Shown here one piece after another: positions 1 through 10,103 of a stretch of 64,000 nucleotides of DNA. The notes beneath the pieces were generated by a model. It was not told the DNA's origin. It did not search any database and saw only the letters and a list, made by a program, of their open reading frames with translations. Source of the DNA: Trypanosoma brucei gambiense DAL972 (Eukaryota > Euglenozoa > Kinetoplastea > Trypanosomatida > Trypanosomatidae). Position 1 is the stretch's first letter. Each line of letters begins with the position of its first letter. The stretch is from assembly GCF_000210295.1 (NCBI RefSeq), contig NC_026744.1, positions 496,001-560,000 on the forward strand, written 5' to 3'. Position numbers and translations under genes: made by a program.

Positions 1-1234
1 GTAAGTTGTCCTCTTTATTACTTTTGTTGTTGTGTTTCCCCTTCGTTTGTTTCTTTCCTTCTCAAGTTTACACTCCCTCTCCCCCTTTACCTGAAGGAGT
101 AAATGAAGGAGGAGAAAATGAAGTTGATGTTCCTTACCACTCTTCACACATATAATGATAATAGTGACAACAACAAACAAAAGTCAGTACAAGGAAAAGC
201 AGTCACCACAGCAGCAGAGAGGACCTTTCATCGTATGATTAAGAAAAGAAAATTATACTCCTCCCTCTCCCCAGCGCTGGATCCCCTTGTTGCCACCCGA
301 GAAACAAACACAAGCACACATACATACATACATGTGTGCATTCCTTTCTCCTTCATAACGCCAATAAATGAAGATTTTAACAACAATAATAATAACGGCT
401 GCAATGCGAGCCACGCCATTTCTGATCGTTTTAGTTTCTGTACGCCGTAGGCGTGGGGACAGTGCAAAATGTCAATGAGGAACAATAGCATTAGGAACGC
501 ATTTCATAGGAACCAAAGTAACAGCAAAAAGGGGGAATAAAAGGCACTCTCTTAACGCTGCTATCGCTGCCGCACGCGCATCATCGGATCTTTTTCTTTT
601 TTCTGTTGGAGGGAAGGGGGGTTCCATTTGCTGCAGTATGAGGGAATTCCGCCACAACTTCTCTTGTCACTTTATTGGTGATCTCCCCATCTCCCCTCAC
701 CCGTGCCCGCGCCCGTATTGTAAGTGTTGGATTTTTTTCTGTTGCTTATTCATTTATTACTCGACATGCTAGAGGAACACAAGCAAGTAAAAGAAGAAGC
801 AAAATAAAGATTCTTACTTGTTTAATTATTGAACTCATTTGGATTGGCTGTCGGCTCCCTTCTCTCCCTTCGCCAACTTTCGTATACCCTTTTATCAGTT
901 CATCCAAGTTCTGTTTTCTTGTGTGTAACGTCCTGCCTGCGTAAGCACACACAAAGACTTACGGGAACGGGGGAAAACGAAAAAGACATGAGGAAATGGA
1001 TTGTATGAAGTTGTGTGGGTAAGTTCATAATTTAAAACATAAAAAACTACCTCGCAAGCATGTGCTTGCACCTACACACACAGGTTCCTTCCTTCTCTGT
1101 AATTAAACGGCATGATCCATTACCAGCACCATAATTGTAAAGATTTAAAAAAACGAGTGAAATAAAACAAAAAAGCGAATGAAGTCGAGACAATTCTTCG
1201 AAATACCACGACACCACGCCACATGTTCACACAA
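1..1234. other. Non-coding, no gene seen
   Basis: No open frame here looks like a real protein. Those present are short, low in complexity and follow pyrimidine or A-rich tracts. The stretch is most likely the 3' UTR of the minus-strand gene ending at 1235, plus the splice/polyadenylation region of the next gene to the left, which lies outside the window. Confidence 0.6.
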
Positions 1235-2107
1235 TCAATCGCTCTCATCACTTTCACAATCCACAGAAGGTTGCAGTGGATACACGACTTCAGGTTCGTC
1301 CTCTGCAACGAGGCTACTGATGTAATCGCCTAAACGCTCTGCCACGCGACGAAGTATTCCTGTCTCTGCGCGGCAGCACCTGTACAAATTGCCAGGTTGA
1401 TTGCGACGATCCGAATGTATAGGACAGCGTTCTTCCATATTTGGGCTGGCTCGCTCTTCCGCGTCAACAAGCGGGCTACACGCGGGGATTATGTCCTCAA
1501 TCGCTTGCACGGTGTACAACATGGAGTCATCAGGTTGTTGGCTTAACAACCAATGAATAGAAACGCGTGCCATGTTCAACGTATCGCGTGTCGTTAGAAA
1601 AACAACAGCGCCAGTGTGGAGGGGAGTTGCATGTCTGTATCTAAAACTTTGGACAGCATCCATAGCTTCGAATAATTGTTCCACAAGTCTATCTGGATTG
1701 CCCCTGCACGGCAACCAGTTCTTGTCACCCTTCTGCTGAGCCTCCAGGAAATTTGTCTGCGCCTTCTTTATTCCACTAGAATCTTTTAACTTTGATATAT
1801 CCTCTTTCCCTATGTTTGGCGCAATGCCGTGAATATATTTCACCCTCCGCATCCAATCCTCCACAGACTTCTTCTGGCAGCAGAAATCACGGCAGGAAGG
1901 CATGTAAGCAAACCCACCATCGTAAAGAATTTCATTTTGATTTGGTGGTCCCCATGGATGACCGATAGCAAGGTAATGGCCCTCGACGGGGACGTGGCTT
2001 CGTACATTGTCTATGAAACCCACACATTCTTGCGATAAAAGTGTTTGAAATGAGACAAATATCACCGCTGCCTCCGCATCTTCGTCATGAAACTGGAATT
2101 CGCCCAT
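1235..2107 (-). CDS. Conserved hypothetical protein, 290 aa
   Basis: A 290-residue protein that I do not recognise. It starts at an ATG in a normal minus-strand gene position, downstream of IFT88 in the same transcription unit. It has an acidic C-terminal tail (ending ESDESD), several Cys residues in two groups (around residues 71-78 and 227-242), and no signal peptide or membrane segment. The composition is that of a soluble globular protein. The context gives no function. The gene call rests on length, even amino-acid composition, and an intergenic spacing that matches the neighbours. Confidence 0.75.
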   Translation of the reverse strand: MGEFQFHDEDAEAAVIFVSFQTLLSQECVGFIDNVRSHVPVEGHYLAIGHPWGPPNQNEILYDGGFAYMPSCRDFCCQKKSVEDWMRRVKYIHGIAPNIGKEDISKLKDSSGIKKAQTNFLEAQQKGDKNWLPCRGNPDRLVEQLFEAMDAVQSFRYRHATPLHTGAVVFLTTRDTLNMARVSIHWLLSQQPDDSMLYTVQAIEDIIPACSPLVDAEERASPNMEERCPIHSDRRNQPGNLYRCCRAETGILRRVAERLGDYISSLVAEDEPEVVYPLQPSVDCESDESD

Positions 2108-2556
2108 GAAGCGATTGTCTCACGACGCAGGCACAGCAAATTTGGCTATAGCCTACAAACAGAGAAGGGGACACTACGCGTAAACAAGAAGAAAAGGGAA
2201 AGAAAAAGAAAAGATTAAAAAAAAGACAAGAAGGGGAAGTAATCATAACTAAAAATGCTAACGAGAGAGAAATAAAAACAGTGGAAGAATCCAAACATCA
2301 CACAACCTGTCGTTTGTGGTTTGCTAATGTTGCCGCGTGTATGTACTTTCTTGCCCTCGCCACTGAAGAGCTAAACACCATCTTGCAAACGGAAGTTTTC
2401 TCTAAACAAAGATTGATTTATTGGCAAATGTATCATATGCCCTGTTCACATATTTCTTGTATGTCTGCTCGTATTCCTCCTCTTCCTCCGTTCAGGCTCT
2501 ATGTGACACTCAAACCCAAAATGCGCGGCAGTATATTTGCGAACATAAGTGTGGGT

Positions 2557-2641
2557 CGCATGGTTGGATATGAAGCAGCTTGGAGTTCCACATACTCAAA
2601 AAGAAAAAGATAACTGCATCTACTTCATATCCAACCATGCG
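2557..2641. repeat. 19-bp perfect inverted repeat with a 47-nt spacer
   Basis: The left arm at 2557-2575 reads CGCATGGTTGGATATGAAG. The right arm at 2623-2641 is its exact reverse complement. In RNA from either strand the arms could form a 19-bp stem closed by a 47-nt A-rich loop. It lies between two minus-strand genes, so it would be in a 3' UTR or in discarded intergenic RNA. Confidence 0.9.
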
Positions 2642-3184
2642 CCTTTTTCTTTCTCTCTCAGTCCTGTCAGACGCATACACAGCTCCGTCGGGTGTGGAGG
2701 AGTTTCCCGGGCACACGGCACTGCGTCAAACCCACAGCGGCAACAAAAAGAGAAGGAAAAGCAAACTGTGAGTGGAAAAAAAAAAAAGCGGCACGGCGCA
2801 TTTGCTCAGCAAAACCAAAGGGAAAGGGGGACCTTTGTTTATCTTATTCACTACGTATGTATACGCATATATATATATATATATATAATGAATAAAATGA
2901 AAGGGAGGAGAATTCAGACAAAATTTAAATGCACCAGCACCAACCCACTGTACGATCAGCAACAACACAAAACACTACCAAACGCTGGTATGCCGGAGGG
3001 ACAAGCGAAGCAAGTATGACCAGGATTTTCTCCTGGAAGTTTTCAAGTCCTTGATCGTGATTCTTTTCTTCATTAATTCTAAAGAAATGATGACCATAAC
3101 TATTTTTTTTTTCCAGTAACACTATTCTTTTTTTTTTCTTTTCCTTTGCCCTCCTCCACTAAAGCGAGCACACGTATCATTGTC

Positions 3185-3187
<3 letters not shown>

Positions 3188-3220
<33 letters not shown>
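3188..3220. repeat. (TA)n microsatellite
   Basis: About sixteen uninterrupted TA units, followed closely by a shorter TA-rich stretch up to about 3232. It lies just beyond the IFT88 stop codon, within its probable 3' UTR. This is simple-sequence DNA. Confidence 0.95.
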
Positions 3221-3222
<2 letters not shown>

Positions 3223-3338
3223 CATATATATGTACAGGCGTATATGCAAACATTTCAATAAATCCCCCCTTGGCCAACGCAGGCGCCAGTTCGTATGTGT
3301 TTCCAACCCCTTTTTGTTCCTCTACGCGCATATCCTTT

Positions 3339-5741
3339 CTATATTCCCGGGAGGTCAATTTCATCTCCACTGCTTTGCACCGCCTTTTTGCGGGCCACCG
3401 AGGACTGCGACTCACCCACGATGTCGTCCTCATCGGCACCTGACAAGGTCGACTTATCGCCCAGCCCAACTGTTGCGCGTCGTCCGGTGGCGGCTGCACC
3501 GGGGGCCGCGCTAGTGGGTGAAACCGTCTTTGCACCGTCATCGTCGTCAGCGCCGCCACTCACGGCACTGTCTTCCACCTGGCGGCGCTCTTCTAATTTC
3601 TTTACTTTCATGAACCACTCATTTGCTTCATCGATCAAACCAGCATCCTTACATAGGTGAACCAGATACCGCAAGCACTCAAGGTTCTCCGGGTACTTAC
3701 GGTGAAGCGCCTCGTAGAGTCGCTTGGCCTGCACGTAATCTCCGCGGCGGCGGTGACACGAGGCGACCATGAGTTGCCACTTCACCTCCTGTGGTTGAAT
3801 TTGTGAGGCACGCTCAAAGAATTGAATGGCCTTGTCGTACACCTCATTCTTCACAAAGTAAGCACCAAGCCAAGAGATAACATCCATATTCACCTGGAAG
3901 TAGCGATAAGCCTCCAAATAATAATGGAACGCTTGACTGTCGTCCCCTTCGCGAGCGTAGAGGGAACCCATACGTGCCAAAATATTAGGATCGGTCGGAA
4001 CACGGCCAACAAGCCTATTAAACCACTCAGAGGTGGCAGGACTGCTCACTAGATCGCTGATATCAGCAATCTGATATACAATTTCATGGCTATCAACTAG
4101 CAACTGGCCCCGCTTGAACATCTTCAAGGCTTCCTCGTACAAGCCAAGCCGCTTCGCTGTGAGTCCGAGGTTATATATAGCTTCAATGTTGTCGGCCTCA
4201 ACGGCAAGCGCATCATTGTAGTAAGTTCGTGCCTTTTCATAATCAGCTTTGATGAAGAAGAAATTTCCCTTGTTAACAAGCGCTCTTGCATTGTAACGGT
4301 TTGCTTCAAGACTCATATCGCTATACCTCTCGCCACTTTCATAATCCCCTTCAAGGAAGTACAAGTATGCTAAATTCGTTGCCGCTCGCGCCCGCAGTAA
4401 CTTATCCTTCTTCTCGAAAGCCTTCAGTCCCTCGGTAGCTTCCTTGTAACTGTTATGCTTCAGGTAGTAGAGGCATTTGCACATCTCCAATTCACTTGCC
4501 AAATGCGACGAGGAGTCACGCATCTCGTAATGGCGGAGACGTTCAATTAAGTAATCATACCCAGCACGCCAATCCTTTTCGATGACGGGGGCAATCAACC
4601 GAGCAGCCGTCATAATACAGTAAAGAAAGTGTGTACGTTCCTCCTTAATCTTCTCCCGCAAAGAGTCGTCTACGAGAACATCCTTTTCCCCCTCCTCGAT
4701 TTCGTCTTCCCCTTCCGCACCGAGTGTTTTAAATGTTAACATTTTCTGGAATGTCCGCTTCATCCGCTCGGTTTCACCCAATGCATAGTAACACAAAAGG
4801 AGGTTAAAGGCCGCGTCGATGTCACCGTTCCCTTCCATAATGGCTTCGTAACTGCTCACCGCATCGCGATACTGCCCAAGTTTCACAAACGCATTGCCAA
4901 CGTTTCTCATAAGTTTATAGCGCAGTTCCTTGGAAGCCGACGGAGTCTCGTCCAACGTCATTCGGTACATTTTAATGGCAAGCAAATACTTATTTTGCGC
5001 GGCGTAAATATTTCCCATATTTACCCGAAGCCGTGAAGCATATGGAAACTGCAGATTGCGGATAATTAAATTATATGTGTTCAGTGCCTCGGTATACATT
5101 TGGTGGTTCTGGTACTGAACCGCTAGGTTAAAGTGCACGGCGTAAGTGAGGTCAGAGTTGATTTGATCCGCAAGGCCCAAGTTCTCACGCTGCTTGCAGA
5201 GGAAGCGCTCCTTCTTACCGGCTTCTTTCGCCTTCTCTAATGCGCCTCCGTAGTCTTTGCGCAGTGCCAATACAGCGCTCTCCTCAATGAGTTTGTGCGT
5301 CATTTTTTCAATTTCCACGCACTGCTCCTCGGGGCTGTTCTCCCCCCGCTTCTTGAGTGGTGGTGCCGGCCCCATTGCCATTGCCGTACGGCCCTGTCCT
5401 GTTGGGTCAAACACTGCACCATTAACATTGCGTCCCTTCGCTGCATTAAAGCCAACTCCGCGGTTGGACGTCATGGGTCGGGCCGCAGCTCCGCCAAAGT
5501 TTTCTAAGCGGCTACCGGGAACGCCCCACGCTGAGCCACCGCTCTCTCCACCCCACTTTGACGGAGGCGCCTGCATGAGCGGGTTCTTCACTCCTCCAGG
5601 ACCTCCATTGGCACCAGCTGGCATGCCTCGTGGGAAGCCCTGAGTCCCGCCCTGCGCCATGTCACCGAACGCATCTTGCATCTCCGGTTCAAATGAAGCA
5701 TAAATATCTTCCTCCATGCCGTCACCCTGTTGTAAGTCCAT
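3339..5741 (-). CDS. IFT88: Intraflagellar transport protein IFT88
   Basis: An 800-residue TPR protein matching IFT88, a core subunit of the IFT-B complex that carries cargo along the flagellar axoneme and is needed to build the flagellum. The N-terminus is Gly/Met/Pro-rich and unstructured (to about residue 130). It is followed by arrays of tetratricopeptide repeats in two blocks (about 190-330 and 390-720), with typical helix pairs such as ALVNKGNFFF and AIYNLGLTAKRLG. The tail is acidic and Ser/Ala-rich. The length is close to other IFT88 proteins (about 800-830). The first ATG is used; a second Met at residue 9 is an alternative start. It sits in the minus-strand cluster, and no neighbour is another IFT gene. 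Confidence 0.93.
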   Translation of the reverse strand: MDLQQGDGMEEDIYASFEPEMQDAFGDMAQGGTQGFPRGMPAGANGGPGGVKNPLMQAPPSKWGGESGGSAWGVPGSRLENFGGAAARPMTSNRGVGFNAAKGRNVNGAVFDPTGQGRTAMAMGPAPPLKKRGENSPEEQCVEIEKMTHKLIEESAVLALRKDYGGALEKAKEAGKKERFLCKQRENLGLADQINSDLTYAVHFNLAVQYQNHQMYTEALNTYNLIIRNLQFPYASRLRVNMGNIYAAQNKYLLAIKMYRMTLDETPSASKELRYKLMRNVGNAFVKLGQYRDAVSSYEAIMEGNGDIDAAFNLLLCYYALGETERMKRTFQKMLTFKTLGAEGEDEIEEGEKDVLVDDSLREKIKEERTHFLYCIMTAARLIAPVIEKDWRAGYDYLIERLRHYEMRDSSSHLASELEMCKCLYYLKHNSYKEATEGLKAFEKKDKLLRARAATNLAYLYFLEGDYESGERYSDMSLEANRYNARALVNKGNFFFIKADYEKARTYYNDALAVEADNIEAIYNLGLTAKRLGLYEEALKMFKRGQLLVDSHEIVYQIADISDLVSSPATSEWFNRLVGRVPTDPNILARMGSLYAREGDDSQAFHYYLEAYRYFQVNMDVISWLGAYFVKNEVYDKAIQFFERASQIQPQEVKWQLMVASCHRRRGDYVQAKRLYEALHRKYPENLECLRYLVHLCKDAGLIDEANEWFMKVKKLEERRQVEDSAVSGGADDDDGAKTVSPTSAAPGAAATGRRATVGLGDKSTLSGADEDDIVGESQSSVARKKAVQSSGDEIDLPGI

Positions 5742-6449
5742 CTGCAGTAACTCACCACGAACTTACTCGAATAAATGTGTAATATATATGATGATGAATG
5801 GGCCTGTCCTCTCTTACCTTGTACCCTCCACGTCAAGCAGTAAAGAACCCCTCTCTGATATTGCTGTCGGTGACGGCGTTGCAACAAATGATAATAAAAA
5901 ATATTCTTTTCTTTATTTCGACTCAAATTCCTCCAACTTACCCTTTCAGCTAACTGGCTCTCTCCTACTTTTTGCGTTGTTCTTCAAATTCCCACTTGGA
6001 ATCTACCAACGTGGAAAAAAAAAGACGAAAAACAAGGAAGAAATAGGGGGAAATGCTAAAGTAAAGTTAGGTAGCTCCGCCACAATGAGTAAACGTAACA
6101 ACAAAAAATTGATTCAAACCCCACCTCAACCCATACACTTGAGGAGGACTCGGGAAAAGTGGTTGTTCGTACATGTCGGAAACGAAAAGCACCATCATAA
6201 AAATTCTCAGAGAGCAAAAAAAAAAAAAGACACGTATAACCTGACAAACACGTATCGACATATTTTATCGGCATAATGTTCCTCCAGCAACCCCCACACT
6301 CAACAGCACTACTTTCCCCGCATATCTTAATTTCCGTCTCCGAACACTCCCTCGCTCCCCACACAAACGCGAACACACACACACACAAAAAAAAAAAAAG
6401 ACGAACCCACACACACACACACTTAATTTAAGGTTGGTCTTTTAATGTA
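5742..6449. other. Intergenic, no gene seen
   Basis: Holds the 5' region of IFT88 and the 3' UTR of the Pro/Gln-rich gene. It is rich in A and CA repeats (CA runs at about 6373-6422). Open frames are low-complexity products of these tracts. Confidence 0.6.
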
Positions 6450-7433
6450 TTAGAAGGTTGGCGGCGGCAGCTGCCATTGAGTTTGGTTGCTATCGGGGTT
6501 CAATGGCATATGGTTCCCACCACTTGCCACACTTGCCATAGGATGATGAACTGCTGAAGGTTGCTGAGATTGATAACTAAATTGTTGTTGGTATGTGTGT
6601 TGCGGTGATAATGGTGGTTGTTGCACCGTTGGTGGATGCGGTACACTTTGCGGGTACATCTGCTGGGGAAACGGACTACATCCTAAATTAGTTGCATTCA
6701 CCATGTCTGAACCATAAGGTGGATGCTGCGGACCACTGGAAAAATGTTGTTGAGCAACCTGAGAGTAAGATTCTGGACCCGGCGTCGGTGCTGAAGTCGT
6801 AGCGAAGTAGTCCGGAAGGGCGTACTGCGGCCGGTGAGGAATATTCCCAGTAGATCGCTGCGTACCAAATGGACCATGACCATACGAACCCGGTTGCTGC
6901 GACAGACCAGAAACAAATGGCTGACCACCTTGGTTCACGCTGGACAGTGGCGCCCCCACAAAAGACGATGACCCGCGTTGCATTGGTGGCGGTGGCGGCA
7001 GCGGAACGACCTTTTCCCCTGAACGCTCAAGTTCCTCCTCCTGCAAGCGCTGCTGGAACTCAGCCTTTATACTCTCCGGTGCATCGGGGCTCACGTTCCA
7101 GCGATTTAGCTCCTTATCAAAGTAGTACCAGTTCTTCGACACGGGGAGACCGTTTTCGTCCAACTCTACCTTATCACTGTTACACGCACTGTGGGCACCA
7201 CTGTTGCATGCCCCACTGAAAGGAGCGTCCAAACCGAGGTTTCCCACACCCCCGTGGCTGTTATCACCGGAACCAAAAACAACATCCGTCAATTTGTGCA
7301 AGCATGTGTCTATCCTTGACGCACCAGCGGATCCTGGACGAGATTCTAACGTGGAACCATCGCCAGAGGCTCCGCGGCCGCCAATGTTAATGCCAAGTTT
7401 TGTGCTCAGCCAGCCAACGGCTTGCAGAGACAT
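6450..7433 (-). CDS. Pro/Gln-rich protein with a Sec16-like C-terminal motif
   Basis: A 327-residue protein. The open frame continues 40 codons upstream, but that part is translated pyrimidine tract. A T-run (plus 7481-7492) and an AG lie upstream of the ATG at 7433, so that start is preferred. The N-terminus reads GWLSTKLG. Near residues 105-150 there is NWYYFDKELNRW followed by acidic residues and PLPPPPP. This order (GW-K-LG, then YYxxxLxRW, then a Pro run) resembles the conserved C-terminal piece of the ER exit-site scaffold Sec16. The rest is Pro/Gln/Ser/His-rich and probably disordered. The family resemblance is seen by eye only. If correct, a role at ER exit sites is possible. Confidence 0.7.
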   Translation of the reverse strand: MSLQAVGWLSTKLGINIGGRGASGDGSTLESRPGSAGASRIDTCLHKLTDVVFGSGDNSHGGVGNLGLDAPFSGACNSGAHSACNSDKVELDENGLPVSKNWYYFDKELNRWNVSPDAPESIKAEFQQRLQEEELERSGEKVVPLPPPPPMQRGSSSFVGAPLSSVNQGGQPFVSGLSQQPGSYGHGPFGTQRSTGNIPHRPQYALPDYFATTSAPTPGPESYSQVAQQHFSSGPQHPPYGSDMVNATNLGCSPFPQQMYPQSVPHPPTVQQPPLSPQHTYQQQFSYQSQQPSAVHHPMASVASGGNHMPLNPDSNQTQWQLPPPTF

Positions 7434-8750
7434 ACACGTAGAGTCGGTAGTTTCTATTCCAATCTTGCTACATGTGAGGTACAAAAAAAAAAAAGTGTAA
7501 GGAAGGGAGGGAGGAAGGGGTGATAAAAATAAATAATTCGGCTGGTTAGCCAACCCAGCAGTAATGATATTCCCGAGAAAGAAAATATAAGAAAAAAATG
7601 TCCAAAAACAAATAACAATACTTTATGTGAAATAATAGGAACTCTGCAGACTGCAGTAAATAGTTCAGTACACTACACAATCCACTGCTCACGCACATGC
7701 ACACACACAACAGTGCAAGATTAGTTTCAACAAACCGCGTGACATACAAAATTCGCCCTCAGGCAAGAACTGCTAGGGAAACTTTAATTATGCTGGCCTC
7801 TAGCCTTCACCACTGCGCAAAACCATTGTCTTTAGTGCGTCAACCCCATTCATCTCACCCCCTTGTCTTTCATGAAAGGGGAGTAAACTTAAGAAAAAAA
7901 ATAGTTTTAAAAAAAGGGAAATAAAAACCTTCCACACAGGCTCCTCGTACCAAAAAAAGGCTACGCCCATAGCAACGGTCACGCATAGGCACGAAACAGC
8001 AAAAAAAAAAAACAAAAACGGCACCTGCACACCCGAACAAAAATACAGCGATCACACGAGCATATGGGGGGGGGGGAAAGCATTCATATCAAAAGGACTC
8101 ATTTAATCAACACCAACACGCAGGTCCAGGCACATGCGGGGTAGCTCATATGGGGCCGCATCTGCGCCAGGACAACCGCTGCATGTTACCCAGTTAACGG
8201 TATTTCACTCGTAAACTCACTATGTGTTCAAACAAACAAAACTGATCCCAAAATAACAAAATAAAAATGAACAGAGAACAGGAAAAGGTCACCCCTCAGC
8301 TGTGTCAACGCATGTGAAGACCTTGTAAAACATAAACATCGACAGAAACTAAATAAGTGGAACAAAAAACGCCCCAACTTCCGCAAATACATCACTGAGT
8401 TGCACATACACAAAGAATCACCAGGAGTTCCAAAGAACAGCGGACAACCGCCAGCAAATGTGAGGGCTGAGGAGGGAAAAAGACAAAGAAATGCGCGTGT
8501 GGTCATAAAATAGCTAGTGGTGGTGTCAACCCAACCATCCAATACGATGAATGTAAGGAAAAAAAAGAAAGAAAAACGCAGCAAAGAGACCTCGTTTTTT
8601 GCAGATAGCGCCAGTCCACACAAAGAGGGAAGCTGTGAGAACACAGCAAAGCAGCGAGTCTTTACACAGAGTCACGTTTGTACCTTGATAGTGACTGACA
8701 TCAAACCATTACCCAATAGACAATCGTCTTTTCGCTTCGTAAAAGATGTG
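7434..8750. other. Intergenic, no convincing gene
   Basis: About 1.3 kb with A-rich runs, CA tracts and a G9 tract near 8067. The longest frame (8228-8644, minus) is Phe/Leu/Ser-rich, as expected from translating pyrimidine-rich transcript, and is not accepted. It probably holds the long 3' UTR of the JMJD4-like gene plus splice signals for the Pro/Gln-rich gene. Confidence 0.5.
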
Positions 8751-10103
8751 TCACCCCCTCACGCAATGAGCAACACGCATTTCCGTTTCGTTCACTTTTC
8801 CTAAGCACGACTCGACAAGTCGCCGTACATTATCTCCTTCAGCGGTGGTTGGGCCCGACGACCGGAGTACCTGCAGCCGATATACTAGAAAACTACGAAT
8901 GCACCCGAAGTTCCAGTTTGTCCCACCCATGAGTAAGTTCTCCACATGGTCGTGCCACGCACCAACATCATCACCAAATAACGTCAAACGCACCTCATCT
9001 CCCAGAAGCATCCAAAGTCGATTTGCGTCCCTACAGAAGGCGTCCACCATCCTCTCCACGCACCACTCGTTACACCAGTTATGATTGATGGAGATAACCA
9101 AGTCCACAACACTTTCGTTGGGAGTAGAAACGGATTCTATCCCCTCACAGCTAGTAGCCGCAACGTTCGCAGTCTCTCTAGTTTGTGGTAAAGTGAAACA
9201 TGATCCTTTTACGTTATGCACTTGATGCAAATAGCAGCTTGGTACAAATACAAGATCACCTGGATACTGCGTGACTGTCCATAACTCGGCACCAGCGGTT
9301 GTGCGGATGTCTGGCGCAAGAGCGACTCCATGAAGTCCACCCCGCAGCAACGTTTGGTTGCCCTCAGGGGTGGGGAAAAACCACAACTTCTCACCGCAGA
9401 CGTTCAACGACCATGAATAAGTTCCAAAAACATCAAAATGTAACGGTGTCCAGCTTCTGGGCGGTCCAATGTAAGCAAAACGATAATCACTCTCCTCCTC
9501 GCCAAAGTAGCGGTATTTTGAATCACCATGTTGCGAAAACCTGCAAAACTCATCCATCCAATCCGGGCCTAGATAACATGGAACGCAATAGAGATTGCCG
9601 CCATGCACAACCGCGCGGCGACCGCTACACACTGCCGCATTCCCTTCTTCAGCATCAGAGGCAACAACAGATGAAACACCCCGCAGGTCGGGCGCACCCA
9701 CACAAGACGACACCGCCTCGAGATCAGACTGCATGTGCCAGTCTTTCACATACACCAAAGTTGGGCTGCCCCTCCAGCGTTCAATGACTTCAAATAATCT
9801 CAGCTTGCTACATTTCATGTGACCTTCGCTTATGCCGTCCTTCAGAGAATCGGAAGCCACAGTAGCGGGGCTCTCAGTCGCAGGAACCACATGATCCCCA
9901 CCGAAAAGGTTTACTACACCAATTGGCGAAAGGTGCGACTGCATGTCGCCCAGAGGTGAAAAGTACGGAGACGGGCCGGAGCCTCCAACAGAGTTAGTAG
10001 TACTGTCTACTGCAGCATGGCGAATGATGGCAGGGAGATTGGGTTTGAGACAACACTCACGAAACTGCTCGAAAGTTAGCGTGCGTCCGTCCAGTTCCAG
10101 CAT
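8751..10103 (-). CDS. JMJD4: JmjC-domain 2-oxoglutarate oxygenase, JMJD4-like
   Basis: A 450-residue cupin-type Fe(II)/2-oxoglutarate oxygenase. The open frame extends 57 codons upstream, but an AG preceded by a T-run (plus 10116-10128) lies just before the ATG at 10103, so that start is used. The N-terminus (TFEQFRECCLKPNLPAII) is typical of small JmjC hydroxylases. The core WTPLHFDVFGTYSWSLNVCG gives the iron ligands H222 and D224, and YLHQVHN gives the distal His (about 293). ISINHNWCN is also present. This pattern matches JMJD4, known in animals to hydroxylate the release factor eRF1 at a lysine. A role in translation termination here is inferred from the family. There are inserts of low-complexity Ser/Gly sequence near residues 35-80. 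Confidence 0.88.
   Translation of the reverse strand: MLELDGRTLTFEQFRECCLKPNLPAIIRHAAVDSTTNSVGGSGPSPYFSPLGDMQSHLSPIGVVNLFGGDHVVPATESPATVASDSLKDGISEGHMKCSKLRLFEVIERWRGSPTLVYVKDWHMQSDLEAVSSCVGAPDLRGVSSVVASDAEEGNAAVCSGRRAVVHGGNLYCVPCYLGPDWMDEFCRFSQHGDSKYRYFGEEESDYRFAYIGPPRSWTPLHFDVFGTYSWSLNVCGEKLWFFPTPEGNQTLLRGGLHGVALAPDIRTTAGAELWTVTQYPGDLVFVPSCYLHQVHNVKGSCFTLPQTRETANVAATSCEGIESVSTPNESVVDLVISINHNWCNEWCVERMVDAFCRDANRLWMLLGDEVRLTLFGDDVGAWHDHVENLLMGGTNWNFGCIRSFLVYRLQVLRSSGPTTAEGDNVRRLVESCLGKVNETEMRVAHCVRG

Larger units (their letters stand above)
2108..3338. other. Intergenic between IFT88 and the 290-aa gene
   Basis: This stretch should hold the IFT88 3' UTR and the splice signals of the downstream gene. 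It contains a 19-bp perfect inverted repeat (2557-2641), two TA-rich microsatellites (about 2868-2887 and 3188-3220) and many A/T homopolymers. Open frames here are low complexity and are not credible genes. Confidence 0.6.

Noticed and set aside
8228..8644. 138-codon minus-strand frame between the JMJD4-like and Pro/Gln-rich genes
   Set aside because: Phe/Leu/Ser/Cys-rich and low complexity, typical of pyrimidine-rich untranslated transcript; no domain.
9299..9787. 162-codon plus-strand frame
   Set aside because: Antisense inside the JMJD4-like coding region.
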